In this document: one piece after another, positions 15,863-25,163 of the stretch
How the letters are laid out: the number at the start of each line of letters is the position of its first letter
How positions within the stretch are numbered: the first letter of the stretch is position 1
Source: Prevotella sp.
Lineage (GTDB): Bacteria; Bacteroidota; Bacteroidia; Bacteroidales; Bacteroidaceae
Assembly (NCBI GenBank): GCA_017417465.1
Contig: JAFPZD010000141.1
Span: forward strand, 1-64,000
Reading direction: 5' to 3'
DNA: 64,000 nucleotides
The notes under the pieces: model-generated
What the model was told of the DNA's origin: nothing
What the model saw: the letters and a program-made list of their open reading frames with translations, nothing else
Databases searched by the model: none
Translations under genes and position numbers: made by a program

Positions 15863-18760
15863 ATGAAGTCGAATCAAGAGTATATTGAAATCAAGGGCGC
15901 GCGCGTCAACAACCTGAAGAACGTTGACGTGCGCCTGCCCCGCAACAAGTTCATCGTCATTGCCGGCGTCAGCGGCAGCGGCAAGTCGTCGCTGGCCTTC
16001 GACACGCTCTATGCCGAAGGACAACGGCGTTACGTAGAGAGTCTGTCGAGCTATGCACGACAATTCCTCGGACGCATGAACAAGCCCGACTGCGACTTCA
16101 TCCGTGGCATCCCCCCAGCCATTGCCATCGAACAAAAAGTTATTGCACGAAACCCACGAAGCACCGTAGGCACTTCAACCGAGATTTATGAGTACCTACG
16201 GCTGCTCTTCGCCCGTGTGGGTCACACCTTCTCGCCCATCAGCGGTCAGGAGGTGAAGAAGCACTCCACCGAAGACGTGGTCCAGAAGATGCTGGAGTTC
16301 TCCAGCGGCACGAAGTTCGTCGTACTGGCTCCACTCGTTGTCCCTGATGGCAGAACGGTGGAACAACAGCTGAAAGCCAGCATCCTACAGGGGTACAGCA
16401 GGATATTGGCCCCCGATGCCTCCCCTTCTGCCCCCGAGGGGGCTACGATAGTTTCTTCCCCATCATTTGAGGGAGCCACTATAGTTCGTATCGAGGACTA
16501 TCTTCATGAAATCGAGAACAATTCTCAATTCACAAATCTCAATTCTCAAATCTTTATTGTCATCGACCGCTTGTCGGCCTCCAACGACAAAGAGACCATT
16601 GCCCGTCTTGTCGACTCTGCCGAGACGGCCTTCTACGAGGGACAGGGCGAGCTGCGCCTGATGGTCCTCCCCTCAGGCCTGCACTACGACTTCTCGACCC
16701 GCTTCGAGGCCGACGGCATCACGTTCGAGGAGCCTACCGACCAGCTCTTCTCGTTCAACTCACCCGCCGGCGCCTGCCCTGAGTGCCAAGGCTTCGGGCG
16801 CATCATCGGCATCGACGAGCACCTCGTCATTCCCGATCCTTCGCTCTCAGTCTACGATGGCTGCGTCGTCTGCTGGCACGGCGAGAAGATGAGCGAGTGG
16901 AAAAACTGGTTCATCCAGCATGCTGCCAAGGACGACTTCCCCATCTTCGAGCCTTATTACAACCTGACACAACAGCAGCGAGACTGGCTGTGGCACGGAC
17001 TGCCCTCCGACCGACACCTGCCGACCCGCGAAAAGCCCTGCATCGACGCCTTCTTCGAGATGGTGAAGGAGAACCAATACAAGATTCAGTACCGTGTCAT
17101 GATGAGCCGCTATCGTGGAAAGACCACCTGCCCCGTCTGCCATGGCACGCGCCTGAAGCCAGAGGCTGACTACGTGAAAATCGATGGGCACAGCATCACC
17201 GACCTTGTACAGATGCCCGTCGTCAGGCTAAAGGAATGGTTCGACCGACTGAAGCTCACCGACCATGAGGCCGACATTGCGCGTCGGTTGCTCACCGAGA
17301 TCACCTCACGCCTGCAGTTCCTCCTCGACGTTGGGCTGGGCTACCTCACCCTCAACCGTCTCTCCAACACGCTCAGTGGCGGTGAGAGCCAGCGCATCAA
17401 TCTCTGTACATCGCTCGGCAGCTCGCTCGTCGGCTCCCTCTACATCCTCGACGAGCCCAGCATCGGACTGCACACGCGCGACACCGACCGCCTCATCAAG
17501 GTGCTCAAGGAGCTACAGGCACTGGGCAACACCGTCGTCGTCGTCGAGCACGACGAGGAAATCATTCGCGCCGCTGACTACCTCATCGATGTGGGACCCG
17601 ATGCAGGACGCCTCGGAGGCGAAATCGTCTACAGTGGTGAGCTGCCCGACGACGCCCAACTGCCTGCGCTCAGCACCAAGTTCCCCCACAGCTACACCCT
17701 GCGCTACCTCCTCGGACTCGATGCCATCGCAATGCCATCGGGGGCCTCCCTGCGCCGTCCCTGGAACCAGCACATCGACATCCGCTCTGCGCGCATGAAC
17801 AACCTGCGAGGCATCACCGTACAGATACCACTCAACGTCATGACCGTCGTCACGGGCGTGTCAGGCAGCGGTAAGTCGAGTCTTATCAGGGGCATCCTCT
17901 ACCCTGCCCTTAAGCGCCATCTCGGCGAGCCCTACGACCTGCCTGGCGAATACAGCGGGCTCGGGGGCGACATCGACGCCATACAGCATATCGAGTTCGT
18001 CGACCAGAACCCCATCGGCAAGTCCACGCGCTCGAACCCTGCCACCTACGTCAAAGCCTACGATGCCATTCGCGACCTCTTTGCAGAGCAGCCACTGGCC
18101 AAGCAGATGGGCTTCACGTCGCAGTATTTCTCGTTCAATGCCGACGGCGGGCGTTGCGACGAGTGCAAGGGCGCAGGCACCATCACCGTCGAGATGCAGT
18201 TCATGGCCGACCTCGTCCTCGAGTGTGAGGCTTGCCATGGCCACCGCTTCAAGCAGGACATCCTCGATGTGCGCTACAATGGCAAGAACATCGACGACGT
18301 GCTCAACATGACCATCAGCGAGGCCATCGAGTTCTTTAGCAGCGAGCCCACCATCGTCCGACGCCTCAAGCCCCTCCAGGATGTGGGCCTCGGTTACATC
18401 AAGCTCGGCCAGAACTCATCGTCGCTCTCAGGCGGTGAGAACCAGCGTGTAAAGCTTGCCTACTTCATAGGCCTTGAACGCCAGGAGCCAACCATGTTCA
18501 TCTTCGATGAACCAACCACGGGCCTCCATTTCCACGACATCAGCCGACTGCTCACATCACTCAATGCGCTCATCGACCGTGGGCACACCATCGTCATCAT
18601 CGAGCACAACATGGACGTCATACGCCAGGCCGACTACGTCATCGACCTCGGTCCCGACGGTGGCGACCGTGGCGGCAACCTTGTCGTCGCCGGCACACCA
18701 GAGGTTGTGGCCGCATGCCCCGACAGCATCACTGGCCAATACCTGAAGAAAAAACTCTGA
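15863..18760 (+). CDS. uvrA: Excinuclease ABC subunit A
   Basis: UvrA is the ATPase that finds bulky DNA lesions and loads UvrB in nucleotide excision repair. Both ABC modules are visible in 965 aa: Walker A GVSGSGKSSL twice, signatures LSGGESQRI and LSGGENQRV, Walker B LYILDEPSIGLH and FIFDEPTTGLHF. Zinc sites show CPECQGFG with CPVCHGTRL, and CDECKGAG with CEACHGHRF. The protein is somewhat longer than usual because the region between the first Walker A and the first zinc site carries two extra stretches: a duplicated EGATIV peptide (about 185-205) and NNSQFTNLNSQI, encoded by a 7-bp array at 16520. Reading frame is kept. It is probably functional because the insertions lie in a variable region. 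Confidence 0.96.
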   Translation: MKSNQEYIEIKGARVNNLKNVDVRLPRNKFIVIAGVSGSGKSSLAFDTLYAEGQRRYVESLSSYARQFLGRMNKPDCDFIRGIPPAIAIEQKVIARNPRSTVGTSTEIYEYLRLLFARVGHTFSPISGQEVKKHSTEDVVQKMLEFSSGTKFVVLAPLVVPDGRTVEQQLKASILQGYSRILAPDASPSAPEGATIVSSPSFEGATIVRIEDYLHEIENNSQFTNLNSQIFIVIDRLSASNDKETIARLVDSAETAFYEGQGELRLMVLPSGLHYDFSTRFEADGITFEEPTDQLFSFNSPAGACPECQGFGRIIGIDEHLVIPDPSLSVYDGCVVCWHGEKMSEWKNWFIQHAAKDDFPIFEPYYNLTQQQRDWLWHGLPSDRHLPTREKPCIDAFFEMVKENQYKIQYRVMMSRYRGKTTCPVCHGTRLKPEADYVKIDGHSITDLVQMPVVRLKEWFDRLKLTDHEADIARRLLTEITSRLQFLLDVGLGYLTLNRLSNTLSGGESQRINLCTSLGSSLVGSLYILDEPSIGLHTRDTDRLIKVLKELQALGNTVVVVEHDEEIIRAADYLIDVGPDAGRLGGEIVYSGELPDDAQLPALSTKFPHSYTLRYLLGLDAIAMPSGASLRRPWNQHIDIRSARMNNLRGITVQIPLNVMTVVTGVSGSGKSSLIRGILYPALKRHLGEPYDLPGEYSGLGGDIDAIQHIEFVDQNPIGKSTRSNPATYVKAYDAIRDLFAEQPLAKQMGFTSQYFSFNADGGRCDECKGAGTITVEMQFMADLVLECEACHGHRFKQDILDVRYNGKNIDDVLNMTISEAIEFFSSEPTIVRRLKPLQDVGLGYIKLGQNSSSLSGGENQRVKLAYFIGLERQEPTMFIFDEPTTGLHFHDISRLLTSLNALIDRGHTIVIIEHNMDVIRQADYVIDLGPDGGDRGGNLVVAGTPEVVAACPDSITGQYLKKKL
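16520..16554 (+). repeat. 7-bp AATTCNC array x5 inside uvrA
   Basis: Five 7-bp units (AATTCTC, AATTCAC, AAATCTC, AATTCTC, AAATCTT). The same unit forms the 14-copy array in the U32 peptidase gene at 55720. About 40-110 nt upstream in uvrA are two diverged direct repeats (GAGGGGGCTACGATAGTTTC-like). Confidence 0.9.
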
Positions 18761-18801
18761 AGCCCAATAGCGACTATCCATTTCCACCAATAACAACGAC
18801 A

Positions 18802-19275
18802 ATGAAACCACTTAACCTGAAACTGACCATCTCCGAGTGCCAACTCGAAGAGCTAAAACCCACCGAACAGCAGTTGGTGGAACTGGCCATCGAAGGCACC
18901 AGCCGCTCCTATGCCCCACACTCCCACTTCCATGTGGGAGCCGCCATCGAGCTGGCGAACGGCGTGCAGCTCATCGGCTGCAACCAGGAGAACGCTGCCT
19001 TCCCCGCTGGCATCTGCGCTGAGCGGTCGGCCATCTTTGCGGCTGGCGCCCAGTATCCCGACACGCCTGTCACGACACTCGCCATCGCCGCACGCGACAC
19101 CGCCGGCGAGCTTACCGATGAGCCCGTCACCCCCTGTGGCACATGCCGTCAAGTACTCATCGAAACCGAGAAGCGCTTCGGCCGTCCCGTGCGCATCATC
19201 CTCTACGGGCGACGCCGTGTCTTCATCATGGATGGCATACGCCACCTTATGCCCCTGTCGTTCACGGAATTCTAA
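18802..19275 (+). CDS. cdd: Cytidine deaminase
   Basis: A 157-aa enzyme that deaminates cytidine or deoxycytidine to uridine in pyrimidine salvage. The zinc site is complete: CAERSAI supplies the first Cys and catalytic Glu, and PCGTCRQ supplies the other two Cys. HFHVGAAIEL is the usual substrate-side motif. I chose ATG 18802 because the longer upstream extension is only translated uvrA end and spacer. It is 41 nt downstream of uvrA and probably cotranscribed. A strong hairpin follows at 19311. Confidence 0.95.
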   Translation: MKPLNLKLTISECQLEELKPTEQQLVELAIEGTSRSYAPHSHFHVGAAIELANGVQLIGCNQENAAFPAGICAERSAIFAAGAQYPDTPVTTLAIAARDTAGELTDEPVTPCGTCRQVLIETEKRFGRPVRIILYGRRRVFIMDGIRHLMPLSFTEF

Positions 19276-19310
19276 ACCGGCGACATGAACGAAAAGAGAG
19301 GCGGAGTAAC

Positions 19311-19357
19311 ATATCAGTTGGCCCAAGACACTTTTAGCGTCTTGGGCCAACTGATAT
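19311..19357 (+). terminator. Perfect 19-bp hairpin after cdd
   Basis: Arms 19311-19329 and 19339-19357 are perfectly complementary (ATATCAGTTGGCCCAAGAC) with a 9-nt loop. There is no clear U-tract, so it may act as a bidirectional or processing hairpin rather than a classical terminator. Confidence 0.7.
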
Positions 19358-19441
19358 CGGTTTCATCTTATCTGCCGTTTCCTTCTCGTAACTATGGCAT
19401 TTACATCTCAAATGCATATTATTTGAATTCATCGTGATTTG

Positions 19442-19469
19442 GCAGAGCAGGAGCGAACTCCTGCTCTGC
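19442..19469. terminator. 12-bp hairpin between convergent genes
   Basis: GCAGAGCAGGAG and CTCCTGCTCTGC pair around a CGAA loop. It lies just past the restored end of the decayed surface-protein gene on the minus strand and is followed on the plus strand by TCTTTCT. Confidence 0.7.
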
Positions 19470-19482
19470 TCTTTCTGCCACG

Positions 19483-21166
19483 TCATTTGATGATGATACG
19501 TTTATTGCTAATATAGATGCCGCGCTGCGTAGGCTTGCTGCTGAGCCGGCGACCATCGAGTGTGATCCAAGAATACGGGGTCCTTGATTGGGTTGTCATT
19601 TTCATCCCACTTCACGATATAGGGCTTTCCGGCCTCGATAGACGTAACTGGTTCGAAGTAGAGGAAGAACGTGCCGGACGAGGCTTCGAACGATGACCGT
19701 TGGAGCGTCATGACGGTGGCATCGGCAAGCGGTGTTCCGCTGAAGTCGGCCAAATTAAAAGGCAGGCAGAGCGTGTTCCAAGAATAGTCCCTGTAAAGCA
19801 AACGACCAAATATCAAAACATCGCTTGTGACACCGTGGTTTTTCACAATTTTGTAGCCATTCTGTGAGTGGTCAAACAATTGCAATGCCACGAGCGACAG
19901 GAGGTATTCGTCCTGCTGCTCATCGGTCGAGTAGAAATAGGCGCGGAAAGGAGGAATCTTGTCGCCTTCCTTTCGCCAGGTCTTGTCGCTCAGCAACACG
20001 TAGGCATCCTTCGTGACGAATTCTTGATCTGATATAATTATCGTCCTGTTGCGTTTGGTTGTGATATCCGTTCCCTCGAAGATGTATTTACCCGTTACGA
20101 TGGCAATATGCGGATTGGGCGTTAGCGTGACATGCTCATCCGTACTGAGCGAGACGAAATCAGCATCTACGAGAGCATAATAAGGTTTCCATGCCTCTGC
20201 TACGCCGTCCTCTTTCTCGTTGAACGATATGCTCAGTCCGTTGTCGTACATCCTAACCGTAGTCGCAGGTTCATAGAGATGGAGGCCATTGGTGAACGTC
20301 AGTTCGTATGGCAGGCAGAAGCAGTAGGGCGTGGGCTGATAGACGGTTTCTTCCACCGTCGTTGTCTCACCCGTCGGGATGCGTTGTCCATTATCGTCGA
20401 GCACTATGGTGCCGTCTTCATCTGTCTGATAGACAGGCGATATGATGGTCCGAGTGCCATTCTCGGGAGCCGTGAGCGTGCGGTCGTAGCGCACGCCATT
20501 GGCACACTCGATGGTGGCCGTGCCGATGGGAAGCTGCTCGCTGTATCCAGAGTTTAGGTTGTCGTCAATCCAGAGCGACGAGGCCTTGAAGCTGGCATTG
20601 CGGTAGTTGCCCACGTGCCAATCTTCGGCGCTGGGCTTTGTTGTAAATGACAAGGCGTTGGGCCGTGGTGTAGTGAGCGTGGCGGGACGCAGGCTGAACT
20701 TGTTCACCTCCACTGGGTAGAGGTCCTCGAAGCAGTCGGGCAACGGGTATTCGCCGATGCAATAGACCCAGTCATCGATACCCAGAATAGGTGGAAGAAC
20801 TAAAAAGTTTTTTACTAGCGCCCCTTCTGCCTTTTGGAATTTCTTAACCTGTGGGAGCCAGAGTTCCTGTCCGGTTACCACCACATGCTCTCCATGCGTA
20901 TAACCGTTAGCACTGGATGGAGCAAAATCTTTGTACTGCTCAGCATCGGTATAGCAGTAATCAATGCTTGGGCCTGATTCGCCGCGCCCCACAAATGGTC
21001 CCTTGACACACAGATCAGATTCGGAGGTGGGTGTTCTTGTTCCAATCACCGCGCAATTCGTAACCTTTGCGCTTGATCCCTGCGAAAGACCTACCAGACC
21101 TCCGTTTCCCCAGCTAGCATAGCCACTTCCCCATGTCGTGAATGCATTTTTTGGTTCAAACGACAT
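19483..21166 (-). pseudogene. Decayed Prevotella-type surface protein: 5'-truncated and frameshifted at the end
   Basis: The open frame runs from 21166 to 19508 (552 aa) but begins MSFEPKNAF with no signal peptide and a stop codon closely upstream, starting within a GLUG-like repeat (GGLVGLSQGSSAKVTN). This suggests loss of the 5' part. The body is Thr- and aromatic-rich and extracellular in style. In the +1-shifted frame, downstream of a GGGG run at 19577-19580, the sequence encodes LDGRRLSSKPTQRGIYI and ends in a lysine plus stop at 19483. That is the usual end of large secreted Prevotella proteins. One base too many in the run explains the break. It is either a real frameshift or a sequencing error; the missing N-terminus still argues for decay. 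No specific function is assignable. Confidence 0.8.
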
Positions 21167-21289
21167 TTTAAGTAAAACAATAGCTGTTTAGGGGTATTTT
21201 AGAGGGGTTGACACCAATTTGTTGTGGGCACTTTTTGCTCAAAAGCATAATAATCTGTCAGTTTATTTGGTAGTTTGGAGGGAAAATGT

Positions 21290-21298
21290 TATTTTTGC
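21290..21298 (+). promoter_or_regulatory. -7 box for the sulfatase gene
   Basis: TATTTTTGC fits TAnnTTTGC. About 58 nt around it (from the TTTATTTGG stretch through GCAGACGAATT) is nearly identical to the promoter of the sugar kinase at 22904, suggesting a shared regulator. Confidence 0.75.
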
Positions 21299-21310
21299 AG
21301 ACGAATTGTT

Positions 21311-21350
21311 GAAGTAGTAAGAAGTAGTAAGAAGTAGTAAGAAGTAGTGA
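21311..21350 (+). repeat. 10-bp GAAGTAGTAA array x4 at the sulfatase start
   Basis: Four units of GAAGTAGTAA; the last is GAAGTAGTGA, and its GTG (21347) is the only plausible start codon of the sulfatase. The same unit occurs in the 10449 and 15584 repeats. Confidence 0.95.
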
Positions 21351-22855
21351 AACATACATTATTACTGGCCTCACTGTCAACACTGTCTGTCGCAGCACAG
21401 CAGCGGCCGAACGTGATACTGATCGTCGCCGACGACCTGGGCTATGGCGATGTGAGTGCCTACGGGCAGACCACAGTACAGACGCCAGCCATCGACCGTC
21501 TGGCACACGGTGGCGTATGTTTCACTGATGGCCACGCCACCTCGGCAACCTCTACCCCATCGCGCTACGGTCTCTTCACAGGCATGTACCCTTGGAAGAA
21601 GGAGGGCACGCACATCCTGCCAGGCGATGCGCCACTGCTCATTTCCCCTGAGCAGTTCACCATGCCCAGGATGTTCCAGCAGGCGGGCTACCACACGGCC
21701 GCCATCGGAAAATGGCACCTCGGAATGGGCTACGGCAAGATAGACTGGAACCATCGCATCAAGCCTGCCGCCAATGCCATCGGCTTCGACTACACCTGCG
21801 TCATCGCTGCCACGGTGGATCGCGTGCCAACAGTGTATGTGGAGGACGGACTGGTGGAAGGCCTGGATCCCGACGACCCCATCGAGGTCAGCTATGAGCA
21901 GAACTTCGAGGGCGAACCCACGGCACTCACAAACCCTGAGATGGTGAAGATGCAGTGGAGCCACGGCCACAACAACAGCGTCGTCAACGGCATTCCTCGC
22001 ATAGGCTTTATGAAAGGCGGCCGCGCGGCTCGTTGGAAGGACGACGAGATGGCCGAGTACTTGTTGAATAAGGTGTTCCGCTACATTGACCAGCGCACAG
22101 CGAGCGAGCAGCCTTTCTTCCTCTATTACGGTCTGCACCAGCCACATGTGCCGCGCACGCCCGACACGCGCTTTGCTGGCCGTACGCCCCTGGGGCCTCG
22201 TGGCGACGTCATTGCCGAAATGGACTGGTGCGTGGGGCAGCTGCTACAGAAGCTGGAAGAGAATGGGCTGATGGAGCACACGCTTATCATCTTCTCGAGC
22301 GACAACGGCCCCGTCCTTGACGACGGCTACGTGGATGGCGCACGTGAATCGGCCCCACTACACGACCCACGAGGCGGACTTCGCGGCGGCAAATACAGTC
22401 TCTACGACGCGGGCACGCGCGTTCCTTTCTTTATCTATTGGCAAGGGCACATTCACCCCGTCGTGAACCATGAGCTGGTGTCACAGCAGGACCTCGTGGC
22501 CTCACTCGGCAAGCTCATCGGACAACAAGTGCCCGACTCTTTAGACTCGCGCGAGATGCTCGACACCTTCTTAGGCAAGCGCAAAAGCGGACGACACGAT
22601 ATGGTGGTAGAAGCCCAAGGGCGACTGGCCTTCCGCAGCGGACGCTACGCCCTCATCCCTCCCTATAAAGGCCCACAGCGCAACGAAACCGATAATGAAC
22701 TGGGCAATGTCGACAACTGGACGCTCTACGACCTTCAGGCCGACCCTTCACAAGCCACCGACATCACCGCCACACATCCACGCCTGCTACGCAAACTCAT
22801 TCGACAGTTCAAGCAGGCCACGAAAATTTGCGATTTTGCGGTCTATAAACATTAA
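21347..22855 (+). CDS. Secreted sulfatase, serine-type active site
   Basis: A 502-aa type I sulfatase that hydrolyses sulfate esters, probably on host or plant-derived glycans, in the periplasm or at the surface. The signal peptide is MKHTLLLASLSTLSVAAQ. NVILIVADDLGYGD gives the first metal ligands. The formylglycine motif is STPSR, with Ser in place of Cys, so activation would need a radical-SAM sulfatase maturase (anSME). GKWHLG and IIFSSDNGP are also typical. The start codon is GTG at 21347, inside a repeat array, so the native 5' end may have been altered. The specific substrate cannot be read from sequence. The kinase downstream shares its promoter sequence. Confidence 0.93.
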   Translation: MKHTLLLASLSTLSVAAQQRPNVILIVADDLGYGDVSAYGQTTVQTPAIDRLAHGGVCFTDGHATSATSTPSRYGLFTGMYPWKKEGTHILPGDAPLLISPEQFTMPRMFQQAGYHTAAIGKWHLGMGYGKIDWNHRIKPAANAIGFDYTCVIAATVDRVPTVYVEDGLVEGLDPDDPIEVSYEQNFEGEPTALTNPEMVKMQWSHGHNNSVVNGIPRIGFMKGGRAARWKDDEMAEYLLNKVFRYIDQRTASEQPFFLYYGLHQPHVPRTPDTRFAGRTPLGPRGDVIAEMDWCVGQLLQKLEENGLMEHTLIIFSSDNGPVLDDGYVDGARESAPLHDPRGGLRGGKYSLYDAGTRVPFFIYWQGHIHPVVNHELVSQQDLVASLGKLIGQQVPDSLDSREMLDTFLGKRKSGRHDMVVEAQGRLAFRSGRYALIPPYKGPQRNETDNELGNVDNWTLYDLQADPSQATDITATHPRLLRKLIRQFKQATKICDFAVYKH

Positions 22856-22903
22856 GATTTTCAATTATCAGTCAGATTATTTGGCGGTTTGAAGGAAAAT
22901 TGC

Positions 22904-22912
22904 TATTTTTGC
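22904..22912 (+). promoter_or_regulatory. -7 box for the FGGY kinase gene
   Basis: TATTTTTGC, 49 nt upstream of the ATG, within a stretch nearly identical to 21255-21310. Both have GGCGG/GGTAGTTTG-like sequence about 20 nt upstream. Confidence 0.75.
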
Positions 22913-22960
22913 AGACGAATTACAAATCAAATACAGCATCACACTAAAAATCATTCAACA

Positions 22961-24550
22961 ATGACCGCAAAACAAACTATTGAGGCTGGAAAAGCCATTC
23001 TCGGAATTGAATTTGGTTCAACACGTATCAAGGCCGTCCTGATTGACGAGGACAACAAGCCCATTGCCCAAGGCTCGCACGAATGGGAGAACCAGCTCGT
23101 CGACGGACTGTGGACCTACTCGACTGAGGCCGTATGGTACGGCTTGCAGGACTGCTATGCCGACCTGCGCAAGGACGTGCAAAAGCAGTATGACTGCGAG
23201 ATAGAGTCACTGGCCGCCATCGGCTTCTCGGCCATGATGCACGGCTACATGGCTTTCAACAAGGACGAGCAGATCCTTGTGCCCTTCCGCACCTGGCGTA
23301 ACACCAACACAGGCAAGGCTGCCGCTGAGCTGTCGCAGCTCTTCAACTACAACATCCCGCTGCGCTGGAGCATCTCACACCTCTATCAGTGCATCCTCGA
23401 CAACGAGGAGCATGTCCACGACATCAAGTTCCTGACCACGCTGGCAGGCTATGTGCACTGGCAGGTGACAGGTCAGTTTGTACTGGGCGTGGGCGATGCC
23501 TCAGGCATGATTCCCGTCGACCCCGCCACGAAGACCTACGATGCCGAAATGGTGCGCAAGTTTGACGAACTGATTGCGCCGAAGGGCTTCTCGTGGAAGC
23601 TGCTCGACATCCTGCCGAAGTCGCTGAATGCTGGCGAGAACGCAGGCTTCCTCACCCCTGAGGGTGCCAAGAAGCTCGACGTCTCTGGCCACCTGAAGGC
23701 TGGCATTCCTGTATGTCCTCCTGAGGGTGATGCCGGCACGGGTATGGTAGCCACCAATGCTGTGAAGCAGCGCACGGGTAACGTCTCGGCAGGCACATCG
23801 TCGTTCTCGATGATCGTGCTGGAGAAGCCGCTGTCGAAGCCCTACGAGATGATCGACATGGTGACCACGCCTGACGGCAGCCTCGTGGCAATGGTGCACT
23901 GCAACAACTGCACCTCGGACATCAACGCTTGGGTGGGCTTGTTCAAGGAGTACCAACAGCTGCTCGGCGTGCCCGTCGACATGAACGAGCTCTATGGCAA
24001 ACTGTTCAATAAGGCCCTCGAAGGCGATACCGACTGTGGCGGACTGATGGCCTACAATTACGTCAGCGGCGAGCCTGTGACGGGGCTTGCCGAGGGTCGA
24101 CCGATGTTCGTTCGTTCGGCTAACGACAAGTTCAACTTGGCAAACTTCATGCGTGCCCACCTCTACGGTGCCATCGGCGTGCTGAAGATTGGCAACGACA
24201 TCCTGTTCAAGGAAGAGCAAATCAAGGTTGACCGCATCACTGGCCATGGCGGCTACTTCAAGACTGCTGGCGTGGGACAGCGCATGCTCGCTGCTGCCCT
24301 CAACTCGCCCATCAGCGTCATGGAGACTGCAGGCGAAGGTGGCGCATGGGGCATTGCCTTGCTGGCTGGCTTCGTGGTGAACAACCCTGACAAGCTGAAC
24401 CTCGCCGACTACCTCGAGAACGTCGTCTTTGCAGGCAACACGGGCGTCTCTATCGCCCCCACCCCAGAGGACGTCGAAGGCTTCGAGCGCTATATCGAGA
24501 ACTACAAGCGCTGCCTACCCATTGAACAGGCTGCCGTGGAATGCAAGTAG
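22961..24550 (+). CDS. FGGY-family carbohydrate kinase (xylulokinase/ribulokinase-like)
   Basis: A 529-aa sugar kinase. The N-terminal ATPase motif is [30 protein letters not shown] and [11 protein letters not shown] lie mid-protein, and the C-terminal adenosine region is [22 protein letters not shown]. In Bacteroides such proteins are annotated as xylulose kinase and occur near arabinose or xylose genes; the exact pentulose or hexulose is not clear from sequence. I chose ATG 22961 because the promoter lies upstream. It follows the sulfatase and has its own near-duplicate promoter, which suggests a common signal. Confidence 0.88.
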   Translation: MTAKQTIEAGKAILGIEFGSTRIKAVLIDEDNKPIAQGSHEWENQLVDGLWTYSTEAVWYGLQDCYADLRKDVQKQYDCEIESLAAIGFSAMMHGYMAFNKDEQILVPFRTWRNTNTGKAAAELSQLFNYNIPLRWSISHLYQCILDNEEHVHDIKFLTTLAGYVHWQVTGQFVLGVGDASGMIPVDPATKTYDAEMVRKFDELIAPKGFSWKLLDILPKSLNAGENAGFLTPEGAKKLDVSGHLKAGIPVCPPEGDAGTGMVATNAVKQRTGNVSAGTSSFSMIVLEKPLSKPYEMIDMVTTPDGSLVAMVHCNNCTSDINAWVGLFKEYQQLLGVPVDMNELYGKLFNKALEGDTDCGGLMAYNYVSGEPVTGLAEGRPMFVRSANDKFNLANFMRAHLYGAIGVLKIGNDILFKEEQIKVDRITGHGGYFKTAGVGQRMLAAALNSPISVMETAGEGGAWGIALLAGFVVNNPDKLNLADYLENVVFAGNTGVSIAPTPEDVEGFERYIENYKRCLPIEQAAVECK

Positions 24551-24552
24551 AG

Positions 24553-24599
24553 TTTACACCAGTAGAATAAGAAGCTTCTATTGATAGAGGAAATCGGTC
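24553..24599 (-). repeat. 47-bp dispersed repeat, copy 1
   Basis: The reverse complement matches 60584-60630 with about five mismatches (shared ends GACCGATTTCCTCTAT and TTATTCTACTGGTGTAAA). Both copies lie just after the stop of a plus-strand gene, next to a strong hairpin. Confidence 0.9.
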
Positions 24600-24619
24600 A
24601 ATAAAACGATATTCATAAC

Positions 24620-24656
24620 AACAGCAGCTATAACTTGATTTGTTGTAGCTGCTGTT
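24620..24656 (+). terminator. 15-bp hairpin after the sugar kinase
   Basis: AACAGCAGCTATAAC pairs with GTTGTAGCTGCTGTT around a 7-nt loop. There is no U-tract. The right arm is the first part of the long repeat that follows; copy 1 of the repeat at 493-515 keeps a related arm only. Confidence 0.65.
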
Positions 24657-25045
24657 ACTATATTATAGAGGTGCAACTACCTGTGGTTTATCGAATGCTT
24701 ACGTTTCTTATGACCTATGTGGAATAAATGCTGTTTTCTTCCAACCCTTCACTCTGGTGCTAAGTGATTGTATAACAGTTAGTTTCGGTGAATGGTTTCT
24801 TAAAGTGTTTAAACGACAGACAGAGCCGGCATGCTCGCCAGTGTTGAGAGGGGCCAATGCCGCCAGTGTAGGGGCAGGCCTTGTGCCAGCCCGATGGCCC
24901 GTCAAGGGCCAGTGTCAAGGTACAGGCGATGCCGCCAGTGTAGGGGCAGGCCCCGTGCCAGCCCGTTGGCCCGTCAAGGGCCAGTGTATCATAACCATTC
25001 TCTCTGACACTGGCTCTATCGAGCCAACGGGCTGGCACAAAGGCT
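24641..25045 (+). repeat. Long non-coding repeat, copy 2
   Basis: It matches 1-515 in inverted orientation. It has a unique module (24641-24845, with AATAAATGCTGTTTTCTTCC) followed by fewer tandem GGCCC-GTCAA-GGGCC units than copy 1. The remaining non-coding sequence to 25637 holds the 22-bp hairpin array, a 10-bp-stem hairpin and a repeat near 25587. I see no credible gene in 24551-25637. Confidence 0.9.
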
Positions 25046-25163
25046 ACGGGTAGGCGAGCGCAGCTCGGGAATGGGCCTGCCCCTACACTGGCGGACTGCC
25101 ATCGCGTCGAACTCGGTTCAGTTATTTCCTCCGATTGAATCGTCTTGAAACGCAGGAAAAAGC

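Noticed and set aside
24641-24845. Known structured RNA (SRP RNA, tmRNA, 6S) in the conserved module
   Set aside because: None of the conserved cores of those RNAs could be found by eye on either strand.
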